From Actinomycetota bacterium (GTDB taxonomy: Bacteria > Actinomycetota > UBA4738), in contig VAYC01000004.1 of the NCBI GenBank assembly GCA_005885025.1, forward strand, positions 1 to 7,876: a stretch of 7,876 nt of DNA, read 5' to 3'. The first letter of the stretch is position 1; each line of letters starts with the position of its first letter. The notes under the pieces were generated by a model that was not told where the DNA came from, searched no databases, and worked only from the letters and a program-made list of their open reading frames with translations. A program made the position numbers and the translations under genes. This document shows positions 5,111 through 7,876 of this stretch, piece after piece.

Positions 5111-6850
5111 ATGAGGTTGCGCAACGTTGCGCGCGCCATCTCCGTATTGGCGGTGGTGAGCATCGTGGCGGCGGCCTGTGGTGGGGGAACGAAAAGCCCG
5201 ACAACTCCGACCTCGACGGCAAAGCCTGTTAAGGGGGGCTCGATCGTCGTTGGGGCGGAGCAGTGGCCTGAGTGTGTCAATCCCATCAACGAGTGCTCGT
5301 CGGCTACGTGGACCTGGTATTCGGTGCTCGAGCATGTGCTCGGGTACGCGATGGTCCTGGACTTGAACGGGAACTTCGTGGCTTCGCCACTGTTGACCGA
5401 GGCACCAACCCTGGACAACGGTGGGATCACGCAGAACCCGTTCACCATTACGTACAAGATCAGCGACAAGGCAGTCTGGGCCGATGGGTCCCCGATCACC
5501 TCGGCGGACTTCGACTTCACCTGGAAGGCCATCCTGAACACGACCGGGGCCTACACCACGGTCGGCTACACCTCGATCGACTCCATCGACACGACTGACC
5601 CCAAGTCGGCCGCCATCAAGTTCAAGGACGTCTTCGTGGACTGGCCGGACCTGTTCGGTGGGGTCTATCAGGGAATCTTCGAGAAGGCAGCCTTCCCGAA
5701 GCAGGCCAACAGCGCCAAGCCCAACTTGGCGAAGGAAATGCAGAACAGCATCCCGTTCTCGGGCGGGCCTTGGGTCCTGAAGTCGTGGAGCAAGGATCAG
5801 GCCGTGTTCACCCGGAACGACAAGTGGTACGGCACCGCCGGATCGTCCAGGGGCGGCATCCCCTGGCTCGACCAGGTGACCATGGTGCCGCGGACCGATC
5901 AGCCCACCGAGATCCAGTCCTTGCTGACCGGCGAGGTGGACGCGATCTATCCGCAGCCTTCGGACGTGAGCTTGATCGACCAGGTCAAGGGCACGCCTGG
6001 AGTGAAGGCGAAGGGGACGGACGGGGCGTACTTCGAAGCCCTGTGGTTCCAGCACGAGTCGGCACCGCTGGACGATGCCAAGGTCCGGGAAGCGCTGATG
6101 TACGCGATCGACCGCCAGTCGATCATCGATGCGATCATCAAGCTGAACAACCCGAACGCCGAGGTGCTCAACTGCGGCTTCGTGTCGTTCCCGAATATCG
6201 GTAACTGGTGCAAGGACAAGCAGCCGTTCTCGCAGTTCACGTACGACCCCGCCAAGGCCAAGTCGCTCTTGACGGCGGACGGTTACGACTGCACGGCAAC
6301 GCCCTGCACCAAGAACGGAGCACCGCTGACGGTGGAGTACTCGACGGTCTCGACCAACACCCGTCGGACCACCACCCAGCAGCTGCTGCAGGCGAAGGCC
6401 AAGGACGCCGGATTCGCATTCAAGGTCAAGAACTACGAGGCCGGCGTGCTGTTCGGTGACATCGGGCCACACGGGAAGTTCACCATGGCGGACTTCGCCA
6501 CCGGTGGCTCCGTCGACCCGAGCATCACCAGCTCCTTTGCTTGCGAGAACATCCCGACGTCGAAGAACTCGTTCGCCGGCGGGAACTGGAACCACTGGTG
6601 CGACACGGCCGCTACGGACCTGATGCACCAGAGCGACAAGGAGCTCGACCCCGCCAAGCGTCTCCAGCTGTTCGACCAGATCTACGACCTGGAGGCCACG
6701 GACTTCCTCTCCCTCCCGCTGTACGTGCTCCCCAACGTGGGCGCCTGGCGGGCGGACAAGATCGGCGGTCCGGTCGACGCCTTCATCCCTTCGAACCTCG
6801 GGATGTTCTACAACATGAACGACTGGTACCTGCTCAAGGCCGCGGCTTAG
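5111..6850 (+). CDS. ABC transporter solute-binding lipoprotein, family 5 (oligopeptide/dipeptide type)
   Basis: This 579-residue protein has the size of OppA/DppA-type receptors that capture peptides or other solutes outside the membrane and hand them to an ABC importer. It begins with a basic n-region, a hydrophobic stretch and a lipobox ending AAAC at Cys23, then a Gly/Thr/Ser/Pro linker to about residue 40, so it is a predicted membrane-anchored lipoprotein. Family 5 features are VWADGSPITSADFDFTW (122-138), the NDKWYG segment (236-241) with PWLDQVTMVPRTD (251-263), TGEVDAIY (273-280) and PLDDAKVREALMYAIDR (319-335). Besides Cys23 it has eight cysteines in four close pairs (55/62, 355/367, 394/399, 478/497), suggesting disulfides. 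ATG 5111 follows GGAGG (5103-5107) and gives a proper signal peptide. The substrate cannot be told; a DppB-like permease follows 102 bases later, consistent with one importer. Confidence 0.95.
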   Translation: MRLRNVARAISVLAVVSIVAAACGGGTKSPTTPTSTAKPVKGGSIVVGAEQWPECVNPINECSSATWTWYSVLEHVLGYAMVLDLNGNFVASPLLTEAPTLDNGGITQNPFTITYKISDKAVWADGSPITSADFDFTWKAILNTTGAYTTVGYTSIDSIDTTDPKSAAIKFKDVFVDWPDLFGGVYQGIFEKAAFPKQANSAKPNLAKEMQNSIPFSGGPWVLKSWSKDQAVFTRNDKWYGTAGSSRGGIPWLDQVTMVPRTDQPTEIQSLLTGEVDAIYPQPSDVSLIDQVKGTPGVKAKGTDGAYFEALWFQHESAPLDDAKVREALMYAIDRQSIIDAIIKLNNPNAEVLNCGFVSFPNIGNWCKDKQPFSQFTYDPAKAKSLLTADGYDCTATPCTKNGAPLTVEYSTVSTNTRRTTTQQLLQAKAKDAGFAFKVKNYEAGVLFGDIGPHGKFTMADFATGGSVDPSITSSFACENIPTSKNSFAGGNWNHWCDTAATDLMHQSDKELDPAKRLQLFDQIYDLEATDFLSLPLYVLPNVGAWRADKIGGPVDAFIPSNLGMFYNMNDWYLLKAAA

Positions 6851-6877
6851 GGGCGGACCAGAGCACGCAGTAGCTGA

Positions 6878-6919
6878 AGAGGCCGGACCTGGCAGGGGCG
6901 ACCCGCCAGGTCCGGCTCT
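6878..6919 (+). terminator. Very strong hairpin between the binding-protein and permease genes (attenuator or mRNA stabiliser)
   Basis: Bases 6882-6893 (GCCGGACCTGGC) pair perfectly with 6905-6916, 12 bp. Inside, after a bulged A6894, GGG (6895-6897) pairs with CCC (6902-6904) around a GCGA loop; outside, AGA (6878-6880) can pair with TCT (6917-6919) across a bulged G6881. The next bases, CGGCC, are not T-rich, so a classical intrinsic terminator is not complete. In other importers such intercistronic hairpins lower permease expression relative to the abundant binding protein by partial termination or by protecting the upstream mRNA from 3' decay. That role here is inference. Confidence 0.6.
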
Positions 6920-6924
6920 CGGCC

Positions 6925-6930
6925 TATAAT
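6925..6930 (+). promoter_or_regulatory. Perfect TATAAT -10 box upstream of the permease gene
   Basis: TATAAT at 6925-6930 is the exact consensus and stands out in GC-rich sequence. It would start transcription near 6937, leaving about 16 bases before the permease ATG, which still includes AGGAG at 6944-6948. The region 17 bases upstream (CCCGCC, 6902-6907) does not resemble a -35 and falls inside the hairpin, and there is no TGn extension. It may be a secondary promoter for the permease genes or chance. Confidence 0.4.
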
Positions 6931-6952
6931 GGCTGCTGACTAGAGGAGCGAG

Positions 6953-7876
6953 ATGTATCGGTACATCCTTCGCCGGTTGATCTTCGCCATCCCAGTCCTG
7001 CTGATCTCGAGCGTCCTGGTCTTCGCGGTCATCCGCAGCACCTTCGATCCCCTCGGCGGCGCCGCCATCAACCCCCGCGTCAGCCAGGCAGACATCCTCC
7101 GGCTCCGGAAAGAGTTCGGGCTCGACAAGTCACCGGTCCAGCAATACGTGATCTGGCTCGGCAACTTCGTGCGAGGCAAGTGGGGGACGTCACTCCTGTC
7201 CAATCGCCCCGTCTATCCGGACATCCAATCGGCGCTGGCCAACACCGTGATCCTGGGTGGGGTGGCGGTCACGTTCTCCCTACTGATCGGAATGAGCATC
7301 GGGGTCTACTCGGCCCTTCGGCAGTACTCCTGGTTCGATCATTTCTCCACCAGCGTCGCCTTCGTCGGGCTCTCGATGCCGAACTTCTGGTTCGCCCTGC
7401 TGCTCCAGATCTTCTTCGGGATCTACGTCACGAAGTGGTTCCATCTGAGCTCGCCCATCTTCTACACGGCCGGGCTCAGCTCTCCGGGCAGCGAGGGCTT
7501 CCACCTGATCGACCGGATCCGGCATCTGGTCCTGCCGATGCTCGTCCTGTCCGTGCAGATCATCGCGTACTACAGCAGATACATGCGGGCCAGCATGCTC
7601 GAGGTGCTGCACAGCGACTACCTGCGCACGGCTCGGGCCAAGGGTCTCAAGGAGAGCCGCGTGGTCGTCCGTCACGCCATGCGCAATGCCCTGATCCCGC
7701 TGACGACACAGGTGGCCATCGACGTCGGAGCCATCGCCGGCGGCCTCATCATCACCGAGGCCATCTTCGAGTACCCGGGGATGGGCCGGTACTTCGTGGA
7801 CGCCCTGTTCCGGGGGGACTACCAACAGATCCTGCCGTGGATGATGATCGCCGTGTTCTTCGTGATCATCTTCAAC
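6953..7876 (+). CDS. ABC transporter permease, DppB/OppB type, 3' end beyond the window
   Basis: The frame is open from ATG 6953 to the last base, giving 308 residues without a stop; family members are usually about 310-340, so little is missing. The N-terminus YRYILRRLIFAIPVLLI is typical of DppB-type permeases, with a first membrane segment at about residues 9-28, then an extracytoplasmic loop carrying LRKEFGLDKSPVQQY and further membrane segments. The cytoplasmic EAA loop, which contacts the ATPase, reads DYLRTARAKGLKE from Asp222 and continues to RNALIPL, close to the family consensus. The near-C-terminal EAIFEYPGMGRYFVDAL and DYQQILPWMM are also characteristic. AGGAG (6944-6948) lies four bases before the ATG. 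It should form the channel with a DppC-like partner, and take substrate from the lipoprotein encoded just upstream; those further genes are expected to the right but not seen. Confidence 0.95.
   Translation, partial: MYRYILRRLIFAIPVLLISSVLVFAVIRSTFDPLGGAAINPRVSQADILRLRKEFGLDKSPVQQYVIWLGNFVRGKWGTSLLSNRPVYPDIQSALANTVILGGVAVTFSLLIGMSIGVYSALRQYSWFDHFSTSVAFVGLSMPNFWFALLLQIFFGIYVTKWFHLSSPIFYTAGLSSPGSEGFHLIDRIRHLVLPMLVLSVQIIAYYSRYMRASMLEVLHSDYLRTARAKGLKESRVVVRHAMRNALIPLTTQVAIDVGAIAGGLIITEAIFEYPGMGRYFVDALFRGDYQQILPWMMIAVFFVIIFN

Noticed and set aside
4622..6628. A 668-codon open frame on the - strand across the end of apgM and most of the binding-protein gene
   Set aside because: It spans two well-recognised + strand genes and the intergenic region, its translation is Arg/Gly/Pro/Val-rich low-complexity without any family motif, and long antisense frames are expected in GC-rich coding DNA.
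6929..6943. A four-codon mini-ORF (ATG GCT GCT GAC TAG) just before the permease ribosome site
   Set aside because: It has no ribosome binding site, its ATG overlaps the TATAAT, and a transcript started from that box would not contain it.
7280..7825. A 181-codon - strand frame opposite the permease
   Set aside because: The + strand encodes a clear DppB-type permease with an EAA loop; the antisense product has no motif and is acidic/His-rich shadow sequence.

Overview
The window is GC-rich and fully coding-dense on the + strand. It looks like a chromosomal segment from an actinobacterium or a deep-branching relative. The reasons are the GC-biased codon use, the GTG and TTG starts, the gene order rapZ then gap-pgk-tpiA (a classic actinobacterial neighbourhood), and a lipoprotein solute-binding protein with a Thr/Ser/Pro-rich linker. 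The sequence alone does not allow a genus to be named.

Layout. Positions 1-600 are the 3' part of rapZ (RNase adaptor / YvcJ-type nucleotide-binding protein), cut by the left edge. After a 101-base spacer with a possible promoter, four genes of central glycolysis follow with gaps of only 1 to 7 bases: gap (702-1709), pgk (1717-2913), tpiA (2915-3688) and an archaeal-type cofactor-independent phosphoglycerate mutase, apgM (3696-4967). These are almost certainly one operon. Together they cover dihydroxyacetone phosphate / glyceraldehyde-3-phosphate through 1,3-bisphosphoglycerate and 3-phosphoglycerate to 2-phosphoglycerate.

A 143-base intergenic region (4968-5110) contains two strong hairpins and a G/purine-rich Shine-Dalgarno tract. 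It separates the glycolytic operon from an oligopeptide/dipeptide-type ABC importer. The importer part has a family 5 solute-binding lipoprotein (5111-6850), a 102-base spacer with a very strong hairpin followed by a perfect TATAAT, and the first 308 codons of a DppB/OppB-type permease (6953-7876) that runs off the right edge. The second permease and ATPases are presumably beyond the window.

No tRNA, rRNA, CRISPR, insertion sequence or attachment site was seen, and no gene-free stretch exceeds 300 bases. I see no clearly new biological system. The most interesting points are (i) recruitment of an archaeal-type phosphoglycerate mutase into a bacterial gap-pgk-tpi operon, (ii) absence of yvcK and whiA between rapZ and gap, and (iii) the structured leader and the inter-gene hairpin/promoter arrangement around the transporter genes.
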